A stretch of DNA of 64,000 nucleotides from Corynebacterium striatum ATCC 6940 (GTDB lineage: Bacteria > Actinomycetota > Actinomycetes > Mycobacteriales > Mycobacteriaceae): contig NZ_GG667526.1 in assembly GCF_000159135.1 (NCBI RefSeq), forward strand, positions 1 to 64,000, in the 5' to 3' direction. Shown one piece after another: positions 24,293 to 32,411 of the stretch. A program made the position numbers and the translations under genes. The first letter of the stretch is position 1. Every line of letters begins with the position of its first letter. The notes under the pieces were generated by a model, which had not been told where the DNA came from, did no database searches, and saw nothing but the letters and a program-made list of their open reading frames with translations.

Positions 24293-26307
24293 TACTTGTA
24301 GTTCCTTGTCATCAGCGGGATCGAATCAAAGTACAGAGGCTCTGCGTGGCGGATAAACTCGCCAGCGTTTGCACCCGGCTCCCAGGCGGAAACGAAGCAC
24401 CAGTTCTCATCATCACGCTCAGCCTCGCCATCCTCAGAGAGGTGGTCGTCGCGGAAGTGCGCACCACAGGACTCATCGCGGTCCAGAGCGTCAACACACA
24501 TGAGCTCGCCCAGGTCGATGTAGTCAGCAACGCGCAGACCGTACTCGAGAACCTGGTTCATGTCATTTGCATTGCCGGTGATGCGGACGTTTGCCCAGAA
24601 CTCCTCACGCAGAGCGCGGACCTTGTCGATAGCAACCTTAAGGTCCTCGACGTTACGGGAAACGCCGCAGCCCCAGTACAGAATCTCGCCAAGCTGGCGG
24701 TGGTAGTAAGCCGGGCCGTGCGGGTTCTCCCCGCGAACGCTCATGAGGCGGTCGATGCGGGACTGTGCGCGTGCAATAGCCTGTGCTGCCTCTGCGGAAT
24801 CCTCAGCCAGCTTGGCCTCACCGAGGTGGTGAGCCAAGTAGTTCGGGATGGTGAACGGCAGGGTGAACCAGCCGTCGACGGATGCGGACAGCAAGGAGTT
24901 AGCGCCCAGGCGGTTCGCACCGTGGTAGGTCCAAGAGCACTCACCGGCGGCGAACAGGCCGTCGATAGCGGTCATCTCGTTGAAGTCGGTCCACAGGCCA
25001 CCCATGGTGAAGTGGCAGGTCGGTGCGATACGCATCGGGGTCTCGTATGCGGATTCGCCGATTGCCTCTTCATACATCTCGATGAGGTTGGAGTAACGCT
25101 CACGGATCTTGTCCTTGCCGAGGCGCTGGATAGCGTCACGGAAGTCCAGGTAAACGGAGTTGTGCAGCGGTCCGACGCCGAGGCCCTTGTTGATCTGCTG
25201 AGAGATCGCACGGGAAGCAACGTCACGCGGAACCAGGTTGCCGAAGGCCGGGTAGCGACGCTCCAGGAAGTAGTCGCGCTCCTCTTCCGGAATGTCGTTG
25301 GCGGGGCGGTCGTCGCCTTCCTTGATCGGGGACCAGATGCGGCCGTCGTTACGCAGGGACTCAGACATCAGAATGGTCTTGGACTGCCACTCGGAGTTGA
25401 CCGGAAGACCCGTCGGGTGGAACTGGATGAATGCCGGGGAAGCAAGGTATGCGCCCTGCTCGTAGGCACGCATCATGGCACCAGCGTTGGAGTTCTTGGC
25501 CAGCGTAGACATGTGGTAGACGTTGCCGTAACCGCCGGTACCGAGGATAACTGCGTGGCCGGTGAAGGCCTTCAGCTCGCCGGTGATGAGGTTACGGGTG
25601 ACGATGCCACCTGCGCGCTTCACACCATTGTCGTTGTAGGTGATGATGTCCTGCATGTCATGGTGAGCAAAGAGCTCCACGTTGCCCAGACCGATCTGGC
25701 GGTACAGCGCCGAGGTGGTGGACAGCTGCAGCTGCTGACCTGTTTGACCACGGGTGTAGTAGGTACGAGAGACCTGCACACCACCGAAGGAGCGGGTAGC
25801 CAGGGTGCCGCCGTACTCACGGGCGAACGGCGCACCAATGGCGTTCATGTGGTCGATAACACGGACGGACTCGTAAGCTAGGCGCCAGCAGTCGGACTCG
25901 CGGCAACGGTAGTCGCCGCCCTTCACGGTGTCCTTGGTGTGGCGGTAAGCGGAGTCGTTGTCAACCTTCTTATGACGGGAAGAGTTAACACCACCCTGTG
26001 CAGCAATGGAGTGCGCACGACGTGGGGAGTCATGGTAGGTGAAGACCTTGACGTTGTAGCCCAGCTCGCCGAGGGCGGCAGCTGCAGAACCGGCCGCCAG
26101 ACCGGTACCAACAACGACGATCTCGAACTTGCGGCGGTTCAGCGGGGAGACCAGCTCCATGTGGTCTTTCTGGTAGCTCCACATGTCCTTCATTGGGACG
26201 CCGTGTGGCTCGTGGGACTCCAGAATTCGGCCAGCGGTGACGCCAGGAACAATCGACGTCGGGTGCGAGAACGTTGGGTGCTCGCGCTTGAGTTCAGTGT
26301 TAGACAT
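24292..26307 (-). CDS. sdhA: Succinate dehydrogenase flavoprotein subunit
   Basis: A 671-residue subunit that oxidises succinate to fumarate. Dinucleotide-binding VVGTGLAAGSAAAALGELG and the flavin-linking region RRAHSIAAQGG (His for covalent FAD) are intact. The active-site region QFHPTGLPVNS and the C-terminal Arg-rich capping domain are also there. I chose ATG 26307 because AAAGGAG lies in front and the product MSNTELKREH matches the family start; a longer open frame upstream overlaps sdhC. The length fits the B. subtilis-like class with menaquinone. Confidence 0.96.
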   Translation of the reverse strand: MSNTELKREHPTFSHPTSIVPGVTAGRILESHEPHGVPMKDMWSYQKDHMELVSPLNRRKFEIVVVGTGLAAGSAAAALGELGYNVKVFTYHDSPRRAHSIAAQGGVNSSRHKKVDNDSAYRHTKDTVKGGDYRCRESDCWRLAYESVRVIDHMNAIGAPFAREYGGTLATRSFGGVQVSRTYYTRGQTGQQLQLSTTSALYRQIGLGNVELFAHHDMQDIITYNDNGVKRAGGIVTRNLITGELKAFTGHAVILGTGGYGNVYHMSTLAKNSNAGAMMRAYEQGAYLASPAFIQFHPTGLPVNSEWQSKTILMSESLRNDGRIWSPIKEGDDRPANDIPEEERDYFLERRYPAFGNLVPRDVASRAISQQINKGLGVGPLHNSVYLDFRDAIQRLGKDKIRERYSNLIEMYEEAIGESAYETPMRIAPTCHFTMGGLWTDFNEMTAIDGLFAAGECSWTYHGANRLGANSLLSASVDGWFTLPFTIPNYLAHHLGEAKLAEDSAEAAQAIARAQSRIDRLMSVRGENPHGPAYYHRQLGEILYWGCGVSRNVEDLKVAIDKVRALREEFWANVRITGNANDMNQVLEYGLRVADYIDLGELMCVDALDRDESCGAHFRDDHLSEDGEAERDDENWCFVSAWEPGANAGEFIRHAEPLYFDSIPLMTRNYK

Positions 26308-26321
26308 ATTCAAAAGCTCCT

Positions 26322-27077
26322 TTAGCTGACCCAACCCAGGGCGATGGACAGCGGCATAACGATGTTTGCGATGCAAACGACTGCCGGAATGACATAGGCC
26401 AGGATCACGAAGACCTGACGCCACTTTGCACCGGTGATACCCAGGTCAGAAGCAGCCAGACGGATGCCGTGGGTCAGGTGCAGGAACAGGCAGCACATTG
26501 CCAGCACGTAGAAGATGGTGACAGGCCAGCGGCTGAAGGTGGCAATCATGTTTGCCTTAACCTCACCGTGGACGAATGCCTCAGGGGCAATCGGCTGCAC
26601 GCCCATCGTCAGATCCAGCAGGTGGAAGATGATGAACAGCAGCAGGACGGCACCGGTGACCAGCATGGTCTTGGTGGCAAAGGAATCCAGGCCACCCATG
26701 AGGTTGGTGCGCTTGAACTTACCGCGGGACTGCTTAGAACGGGCTGTCAGGGCAAATGCGCCGTAGATGTGAGCGATAACGCAGGCGAGAAGGACGATAC
26801 GGATGATCCACAGCATGTGGCCATGCGGAATCAGCGGCTCGCCGAGTCCACGCAGGAATTCGCCGTAGATGTCCAGCGCCTCATCGCCGTCGTGAGCCGG
26901 CAAGTAAAGCTTCAGGTTGCCGGCCATGTGGCCAACAACGAAGAGCGCAAAGAACAGGCCCGTAACGGCCATGGTGAGCTTCAGTGCCCAGGTGGGAACG
27001 GAAGGCTTGGTACGAATTGCTTCATTAGTGATACGGCCGTGAGCGAGAGCTTCACGGTCAGGATTTTTTACAGACAT
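26322..27077 (-). CDS. sdhC: Succinate dehydrogenase cytochrome b subunit
   Basis: A 251-residue membrane anchor with five transmembrane helices, typical of type B (two-haem, menaquinone-linked) complexes: VTGLFFALFVVGHMAGNL, IRIVLLACVIAHIYGAF, VTGAVLLLFIIFHLLDL, VLAMCCLFLHLTHGIRLA and the last VILAYVIPAVVCIANIVM. His residues in the first four helices are the likely haem ligands. First gene of the sdhCAB operon; sdhA starts 14 bp after it. The ATG is preceded by GGAGGTG. Confidence 0.95.
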   Translation of the reverse strand: MSVKNPDREALAHGRITNEAIRTKPSVPTWALKLTMAVTGLFFALFVVGHMAGNLKLYLPAHDGDEALDIYGEFLRGLGEPLIPHGHMLWIIRIVLLACVIAHIYGAFALTARSKQSRGKFKRTNLMGGLDSFATKTMLVTGAVLLLFIIFHLLDLTMGVQPIAPEAFVHGEVKANMIATFSRWPVTIFYVLAMCCLFLHLTHGIRLAASDLGITGAKWRQVFVILAYVIPAVVCIANIVMPLSIALGWVS

Positions 27078-27187
27078 GACACCTCCATAGTCGCTTTTAC
27101 CTTACGCAGCCTTATTCGCTGGCAACTAGTCAATTTGGGCCTTCTTTAGCCCGCCAAAGTGCCACTAAGCATTCCGTAGAAAATTCT

Positions 27188-27206
27188 TTAGGTAAGGATC
27201 GCCTAA
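27188..27206. promoter_or_regulatory. Putative DtxR (iron) box upstream of sdhC
   Basis: TTAGGTAAGGATCGCCTAA matches the 19-bp DtxR/IdeR consensus (TTAGGTTAGGCTAACCTAA) at 15 of 19 positions and has TTAGG/CCTAA ends. It lies 111 bp before the sdhC start. Succinate dehydrogenase is iron-rich, and its expression is iron-linked in corynebacteria (via RipA and DtxR), so control here is plausible but inferred. Confidence 0.55.
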
Positions 27207-27414
27207 AAACTAACTTTCGAAAAGCCGTTTACCTTGCATGCTGCCCTTTACGCAATACGGGCGTTGCGGAATTCCCAGCAATTTATGAGGTTGGTCACAG
27301 GCGACGATTCAAGTGACAGGGTTACCCCTTTAGGTGTCAAACTTTCGCAGGAGTCACACCACCCACACCCCACGCAAAATACCCCCAGTCGCAGGGTCGT
27401 TAAGAAGCTTCACA

Positions 27415-27427
27415 CAAACTTTGCAAA
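27415..27427. promoter_or_regulatory. Putative RamB autoregulatory site
   Basis: CAAACTTTGCAAA closely matches the 13-bp RamB motif reported for C. glutamicum (AA/GAACTTTGCAAA). It lies 42 bp before the ramB start. A weaker copy, CAAACTTTCGCAG, is at 27338-27350. RamB represses its own gene in C. glutamicum, which fits this position. Confidence 0.65.
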
Positions 27428-27468
27428 ACTCCTGTTACGACCGGGCCTGCGCCGGTAACCTTTCTCAC

Positions 27469-28875
27469 ATGAGCAAGACATACGTGGGTTCGCGCCTTCG
27501 CCAACTGCGGCGCGAAAGGGACCTTAGCCAAGCTTCCCTAGCAGCTACACTAGGCCTTTCGGCCAGCTACGTGAATCAAATCGAACACGATGTTCGCCCA
27601 TTAACGGTACCTGTCTTACTCCGAATAACGGAAGTCTTCGGTGTCGACGCCACGTTCTTCTCACGCGACGACGATTCACGCCTCCTCGCGGAAATCCAAG
27701 ACGTAATTCAAGACAAGGAGCTCTGCCCCTCCCCCGTTGAGCTCCAGGAGCTCTCTGAATTGGTCTATAACCACCCCACGGTGGCACGAACCCTCGTGGA
27801 CATCCACCGTCGCTATCGCAATGTGCGCGACAAGCTCTCACTGGCTACCGATAGCCGGCGCACTGCTGGCACCCAAGCCTTATCCATGCCGCACGACGAA
27901 GTCCGCGACTTCTTCTACGCTCGCCAGAACTATCTTGACGAGCTTGATCTACACGCCGAGGCCCTTGCCTCCAAGCTCAACGTTTCCCAGTTCCGCATCC
28001 GTGACACAGAGGCCGCCCTAGCCGTGCGCCTCACCGAAAAGCACGGGGTGGAGATCCTCACCACACCCCAAATGGACGGAACGCTGCACCGCTTTGATTC
28101 CGAAGAGGGAACGTTCCGTCTCGCCAGCCGCCTTACTGAAGGCCAGCGCGCATTCCGTATGGCGGCGGAGCTAGGGTTCCTAGAAGCCGGCTCGCTTATC
28201 GACGCCCTCGTCGACGAAGAGCCCTTCACCTCAGAGGCCTCACGTAACTTGGCTAAGCGCGGCATCGCCAGCTACTTCGCAGCGGCCACCATCCTGCCAT
28301 ACACGACTATTCACGCAGAGGCCGAGCAATCTGGATACGACCTTGAGTACTTGTGCCAGGTCTTCGGCGTGGGCTACGAGACGGTTGCGTCTCGTCTTTC
28401 AACCCTCCAGCGCCCAAACAAGCGAGGCATTCCTTTTACTTTTGTGCGCGTTGACCGTGCAGGAAACATGTCCAAGCGCCAATCAGCCACGGGCGTTCAC
28501 TTTTCCAACTCTGGCGGCACCTGCCCGTTGTGGAATATTTACGAGACCTTCTCTAAACCCGGCGTAATCTCCCGCCAAGTGGCCCAGATGCCCGATGGCC
28601 GTAATTACTTGTGGATCTCTCGTTCGGTGCAGCATCACCAGGGCCGCTATGGCGATACGAATAAGCTCTTCGCTATTGGCTTAGGATGCGAAGCTCGCCA
28701 CGCAGACCGCACGGTGTACGCCGAGGGGCTTGATTTAGGCGACCTCTCTGCAGCAACACCAATTGGCAATGGCTGCCGAACCTGCCCGCGTGCGAACTGC
28801 GCACAGCGCGCTTTCCCTGCTATCAACGAGACGCTAAATATCGACGCCCACCGCTCTTCCGTAGCCCCCTACTAA
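27469..28875 (+). CDS. ramB: Transcriptional regulator of acetate metabolism
   Basis: A 468-residue regulator: XRE-type helix-turn-helix ([20 protein letters not shown], then [19 protein letters not shown]), an IrrE/ImmA-like middle, and a C-terminal Cys-rich segment ([13 protein letters not shown]). RamB represses acetate, glyoxylate and related genes such as aceA/aceB in C. glutamicum. Start ATG 27469 is chosen because [20 protein letters not shown] is the family N-terminus and the upstream frame contains the operator. Divergent from sdhC as in C. glutamicum. Confidence 0.93.
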   Translation: MSKTYVGSRLRQLRRERDLSQASLAATLGLSASYVNQIEHDVRPLTVPVLLRITEVFGVDATFFSRDDDSRLLAEIQDVIQDKELCPSPVELQELSELVYNHPTVARTLVDIHRRYRNVRDKLSLATDSRRTAGTQALSMPHDEVRDFFYARQNYLDELDLHAEALASKLNVSQFRIRDTEAALAVRLTEKHGVEILTTPQMDGTLHRFDSEEGTFRLASRLTEGQRAFRMAAELGFLEAGSLIDALVDEEPFTSEASRNLAKRGIASYFAAATILPYTTIHAEAEQSGYDLEYLCQVFGVGYETVASRLSTLQRPNKRGIPFTFVRVDRAGNMSKRQSATGVHFSNSGGTCPLWNIYETFSKPGVISRQVAQMPDGRNYLWISRSVQHHQGRYGDTNKLFAIGLGCEARHADRTVYAEGLDLGDLSAATPIGNGCRTCPRANCAQRAFPAINETLNIDAHRSSVAPY

Positions 28876-28921
28876 GCACGCGACATCCCGGGCTTGCGGC
28901 GCCGCGCTTCGCTGCCGGAAC

Positions 28922-29028
28922 GCAAATACCCAGCCCTGAAAGACAAGACCTCGTGGTCGTACAAGCATCCCGTTTGTTCTCGCGGGATCGCCACCAGCAG
29001 GTCTGTGTTTCCAGGGCTGGGTATTTGC
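28922..29028. repeat. Palindromic intergenic element A with 17-bp perfect arms
   Basis: GCAAATACCCAGCCCTG (28922-28938) is mirrored exactly by CAGGGCTGGGTATTTGC (29012-29028). A smaller hairpin (ATCCCG/CGGGAT, 28967-28987) lies inside. A related, more decayed copy is at 43223-43333. Both sit between gene ends, like small non-coding miniature elements. No coding capacity. Confidence 0.75.
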
Positions 29029-29042
29029 CAGAAGATGCAGAA

Positions 29043-29064
29043 AAGGCCCCCTCGCGGGGGCCTT
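29043..29064 (-). terminator. Terminator at the 3' end of lpd
   Basis: AAGGCCCCC pairs with GGGGGCCTT over a TCGC loop. On the minus strand TTTTCTGC follows, 15 bp after the lpd stop. A-rich bases on the other side suggest it may also serve ramB on the plus strand, though the palindromic element lies between. Confidence 0.85.
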
Positions 29065-29078
29065 AACGCAAAAAGCGC

Positions 29079-30491
29079 TTAGAGGTTAATCATGTGGCCG
29101 CCGATGCCCTCGGCAGCTTCCTTCATGGCCTCAGAAAGCGTCGGGTGTGTGTGGATGTTGCGTCCGATTTCCTCTGCGGTGAGGTCGAAACGCTGTGCCA
29201 GCGTGAGCTCCGGCAGGAGCTCGGAGACGTTGGAACCAACCATGTGGCCACCGATGAGTTCGCCGTACTCGCCATCAGCGATGAGCTTGACGAAGCCGGC
29301 GGTCTCGTTGAGACCAGCAGCCTTACCGTTTGCGGAGAACGGGAAGGTAGCGACCTTGATCTCGCGGTCAGCAAACTTCTCCCGTGCCTGCTCCTCTGTG
29401 TAGCCGAAGGAAGCAACCTGCGGGTTGCAGAAGGTAGCACGTGGCATGTTCATGTAGTCACCCAGCAGCTGGGTCTCAGCGCCCGCGATGACCTCAGCGG
29501 CAACAACGCCCTGTGCCTCAGCCACGTGTGCGAGCTGCAGCTTCGCGGTGACGTCGCCAATAGCGTAGATGCCCGGAACGTTGGTGCGCATGTAGTCGTC
29601 GATCGCGATTGCACCGCGCTCGGTGAGCTCAACACCGGTGTTCTCCAAGCCGAAGCCCTCCACGCGAGGTGCGAAACCGATGGAGACCATGCAGCGGTCA
29701 ACGGTCAGGGTGTCGGTCTTGGAGCCGTCCTTGGACTCGACCTCAACGGTGACGTTGTCACCGTTGTCCTTGATGGAGGTGGTCTTGAAGCCGGTCAGCA
29801 GCTTCACACCAAGCTTCTTGTACTGCTTAGCAATCTCCTTGGAGACGTCCTTGTCCTCGTTCGGCAGAACGCGGTCCATGAACTCGACGATGGTGACGTC
29901 CACGCCGTAGTTAGCCAGGACGTATGCGAACTCCATGCCGATTGCGCCGGCACCCACGATGACCATGGACTTCGGAGCCTCGTCCTTCAGGATCTGCTCC
30001 TCAAAGGAAACGATGTTGCCGCCGATTTCGACGCCCGGGAGGGACCGAACGACGGAGCCGGTTGCGATGATGCAGTTGTCGAAGGTGACGGTCTTACCCT
30101 TGTCATCACCCTCTGTGATTTCAATGGTCTTTGCGTCCTTGAAGGAGCCAAGGCCGTTGATCTCGGTGATCTTGTTCTTCTTCATCAGGTAGTGGACACC
30201 TTTGACGATGCCCTCAGAGACCTTGCGGGAGCGCTTGTGAGCAACACCGAAGTCGAAGGAGACATCACCAGAGATGCCGAAAGCCTTAGCCTCATGGTTG
30301 AAGGTGTGTGCAACCTCGGCGTTCTTCAACAACGCCTTGGACGGGATGCAGCCAACGTTGAGGCAGACGCCTCCCCAGTACTGCTTCTCAATGACAGCAA
30401 CCTTCTTACCGAGCTGGGCTGCGCGGATGGCGGACACGTAGCCGCCGGGGCCCGCGCCGAGTACTACAACGTCATAATGTTCATTAGTCAC
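29079..30491 (-). CDS. lpd: Dihydrolipoyl dehydrogenase
   Basis: A 470-residue FAD flavoprotein, the E3 of pyruvate and 2-oxoglutarate dehydrogenase complexes; it reoxidises dihydrolipoyl groups with NAD+. FAD-binding [19 protein letters not shown], the redox disulfide [13 protein letters not shown] (Cys43, Cys48), NAD-binding [19 protein letters not shown] and the C-terminal active-site HTHPTLSEA are intact. Start GTG 30491 gives the family N-terminus [10 protein letters not shown]; there is no clear Shine-Dalgarno, so it may be leaderless. Stands alone with its own terminator. Confidence 0.96.
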   Translation of the reverse strand: MTNEHYDVVVLGAGPGGYVSAIRAAQLGKKVAVIEKQYWGGVCLNVGCIPSKALLKNAEVAHTFNHEAKAFGISGDVSFDFGVAHKRSRKVSEGIVKGVHYLMKKNKITEINGLGSFKDAKTIEITEGDDKGKTVTFDNCIIATGSVVRSLPGVEIGGNIVSFEEQILKDEAPKSMVIVGAGAIGMEFAYVLANYGVDVTIVEFMDRVLPNEDKDVSKEIAKQYKKLGVKLLTGFKTTSIKDNGDNVTVEVESKDGSKTDTLTVDRCMVSIGFAPRVEGFGLENTGVELTERGAIAIDDYMRTNVPGIYAIGDVTAKLQLAHVAEAQGVVAAEVIAGAETQLLGDYMNMPRATFCNPQVASFGYTEEQAREKFADREIKVATFPFSANGKAAGLNETAGFVKLIADGEYGELIGGHMVGSNVSELLPELTLAQRFDLTAEEIGRNIHTHPTLSEAMKEAAEGIGGHMINL

Positions 30492-30601
30492 GCATATAAG
30501 AATACGTAACTTCGTGCGCTGTGTCTCTCTCCCCCCGCGATTGTGTGCATGGGCGAGAGATGGGGACGTCGGTAAGCATGTGCTCCCCACCAACGATGAG
30601 C

Positions 30602-30645
30602 AAAAAGAACCCGCCTCCGGACCTATATATAGGCACCGTGGCGGG
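30602..30645 (-). terminator. Strong terminator after the 36-aa peptide gene
   Basis: Read on the minus strand, CCCGCC, then CGG and CCTATA pair with TATAGG, CCG and GGCGGG in a long, slightly interrupted stem, followed by TTCTTTTTG. It lies 16 bp after the stop codon of the small gene and before lpd, so it ends that transcript and shows the small gene is an independent unit. Confidence 0.8.
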
Positions 30646-30661
30646 GGCAGCGTTGGCTAAT

Positions 30662-30772
30662 TTAGAACAGCCCCATGGCCAATGCCGCGTTGGAGGACAT
30701 GGAGGAACCAGCGTGGATCCAGCCACCGAGGATGTTGTTGATCATGACGAGAAGGGTATCAAAAGCGTTCAT
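30662..30772 (-). CDS. Candidate 36-aa amphipathic membrane-active peptide or small porin
   Basis: ATG to TAA, 36 residues, starting MNAFDTLLVMINNILGGWIH and ending ALAMGLF. No signal peptide, no cysteines, no basic cluster; the first 20 residues form an amphipathic hydrophobic helix. Size and style resemble corynebacterial PorA/PorH-type outer-membrane peptides, which also lack signal peptides, but no direct match can be claimed. A purine-rich AAGTGAAG lies before the ATG, and a strong terminator follows. Transcribed toward lpd from its own long 5' spacer. Confidence 0.55.
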   Translation of the reverse strand: MNAFDTLLVMINNILGGWIHAGSSMSSNAALAMGLF

Positions 30773-31281
30773 TGAGCTTCACTTTCTATTGTTTCTGGCT
30801 GATTTAGGTGCAGGCCACACGCCCAAGGGGTGGGCCGCAGACCGGGTTGCACATATATTAACGGGCTTTCATGCGACGTCGTTACGTGCCACATGGTTTC
30901 CGACGCAGAAGATTATGACACAAAAACCACCCCCACACCACTGCTAACTTCAATAACTTCACGAGAGTCCTATGATCATTGCCCACCATCATCGACAGGC
31001 AAACCCCGAAAGTCACTACAAGACACTGCCACCTAGCAATTTGTGCAGCTTAGCCAGCCTTGACCGACACGCTACACAAAAGGCATTCCCCCAAGCCGCC
31101 GTTTTGAAACAGTAAAATTCATCGGAAATTGTTAACGAATACGAAGCGGTCGCCGATATCCCAGTTACCGAATGGCTTACTGAACTGAGATTGTTTACCC
31201 CTACTGGCTCCGCACGGTAGACCAGACAGCATGAACACAGTAAGCTCTCCTTGTCACTCTTCAGATGTTGGAAAGAAGCCA
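30773..31281. other. 508-bp spacer between divergent peptide and mycolyltransferase genes
   Basis: A rather AT-rich spacer with no recognisable gene on either strand. It must hold the promoter and long 5' leader of the small peptide gene (minus) and the promoter of the mycolyltransferase (plus). No consensus -35/-10 pair or known operator stands out. The mycolyltransferase start has GGAAAG in front. Confidence 0.4.
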
Positions 31282-32361
31282 ATGAAGCGAATTAGCACTA
31301 TCATCGCAGCAGCAGCCATCGCTGCTGGCACTCTCACTGCACCTGCCGCAGGTGCTGCAACCCTCACCCCACAGCAGGTAGCTGGCGAGACCACCCTCTC
31401 GGAGGTCTCCGATCTGCAGGTCACCCCAGAGGTAGAAGCAACCAAGTGGTTCCAGAAGTACAAGGACGATGCACGCGTCCTGAAGCTCCAGGCCACCTCC
31501 CCTGCTATGAACGGCCGCGTTGTTCCTTTGGCAGTGATCCGTGCGAAGGACGCTAACCGCCCAACCATCTACCTGCTCAATGGTGCAGGTTCCGCTGAGC
31601 AGGATTCTGACTGGCTAAACCTGTCCCAGGCCGTTGACTTCTACTCCCAGAAGAACGTCAACGTCGTCGTTCCGCAGGCCGGCGCTTTCTCCTACTACAC
31701 CGACTGGGAGCAGGAGCCGAACGGCAGCTACCTCTCCGGCCCGCAGAAGTGGGAGACCTTCCTGACCAAGGAGCTGCCGACCGCCCTCGAGGGCCGCCTG
31801 CAGGCTTCCAACAAGCGTGCCGTTGCGGGTATGTCCATGTCCGCAACCTCCTCCCTCCTCTTCGCTCAGCACAACCAGGGCTTCTACGATGCAGTAGGCT
31901 CCTTCGCTGGCTGTGCCGCTACCTCCACCCCGCTGGAGCACCAGTTCCTGCGCCTAACCGTTAACCGTGGCGGCGCTGAGCCGGAGCAGATGTGGGGCCA
32001 AATGGGCTCCGAGAACAACCGTCACAACGATGCCCTGCTCAACTCCGAGAAGCTGCGCGGCACTGCTCTCTACGTTTCCTCCGCAACCGGTCTCGCTGGT
32101 GAGACCGACACCTCTTCTTACTACACCGCGCAGGGTATGAACCCAGCCGTTGCACTCATGGGCTCTGCCCAGCTGCAGGTCGAGGGCGGCATCATTGAGG
32201 CTGCAGTCAACCACTGCACCCACAATCTGAAGGCAAAGCTGGATAAGCAGCAGATTCCTGCAACCTTCAACTTCCGCAACGTCGGCACCCACTCTTGGCC
32301 GGGCTGGCGCGAAGACATTGAGAAGTCCTGGCCGGTATTTGAGGCAGCACTTAACTCCTAG
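31282..32361 (+). CDS. Secreted corynomycolyltransferase-family esterase
   Basis: A 359-residue exported alpha/beta hydrolase with signal peptide (cleavage near residue 25, AAGA-ATL). Nucleophile elbow GMSMSA (183-188, Ser187) and the late His in NVGTHSWPGW fit the antigen 85/Cmt fold. Two cysteines (FAGCAAT and NHCTHN) could form the disulfide seen in some family members. I chose ATG 31282 because it gives a proper signal peptide and has GGAAAG upstream; an in-frame upstream ATG would add 17 odd residues. Codon use is strongly biased to the pattern of highly expressed genes, fitting an abundant envelope protein. Confidence 0.88.
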   Translation: MKRISTIIAAAAIAAGTLTAPAAGAATLTPQQVAGETTLSEVSDLQVTPEVEATKWFQKYKDDARVLKLQATSPAMNGRVVPLAVIRAKDANRPTIYLLNGAGSAEQDSDWLNLSQAVDFYSQKNVNVVVPQAGAFSYYTDWEQEPNGSYLSGPQKWETFLTKELPTALEGRLQASNKRAVAGMSMSATSSLLFAQHNQGFYDAVGSFAGCAATSTPLEHQFLRLTVNRGGAEPEQMWGQMGSENNRHNDALLNSEKLRGTALYVSSATGLAGETDTSSYYTAQGMNPAVALMGSAQLQVEGGIIEAAVNHCTHNLKAKLDKQQIPATFNFRNVGTHSWPGWREDIEKSWPVFEAALNS

Positions 32362-32411
32362 GCTTTCTCGAATAGGGCTTTAGACCTTAAGGGCGGTAGG
32401 ATCGCAGCATT

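Larger units (their letters stand above)
27078..27468. promoter_or_regulatory. Divergent sdhC-ramB control region
   Basis: A 391-bp spacer between two divergent genes, without a gene of its own. It carries a DtxR-like site near the sdhC side (27188-27206) and two RamB-like sites near the ramB side (27338-27350, 27415-27427). The promoter itself cannot be fixed with confidence. In C. glutamicum this same spacer separates ramB and sdhCAB. Confidence 0.7.

Noticed and set aside
24280-25881. 533-codon open frame opposite sdhA
   Set aside because: Antisense shadow of a highly expressed, codon-biased gene; no ribosome binding site or domain.
29094-30509. 471-codon open frame opposite lpd
   Set aside because: Antisense shadow; the minus strand has an intact dihydrolipoyl dehydrogenase.
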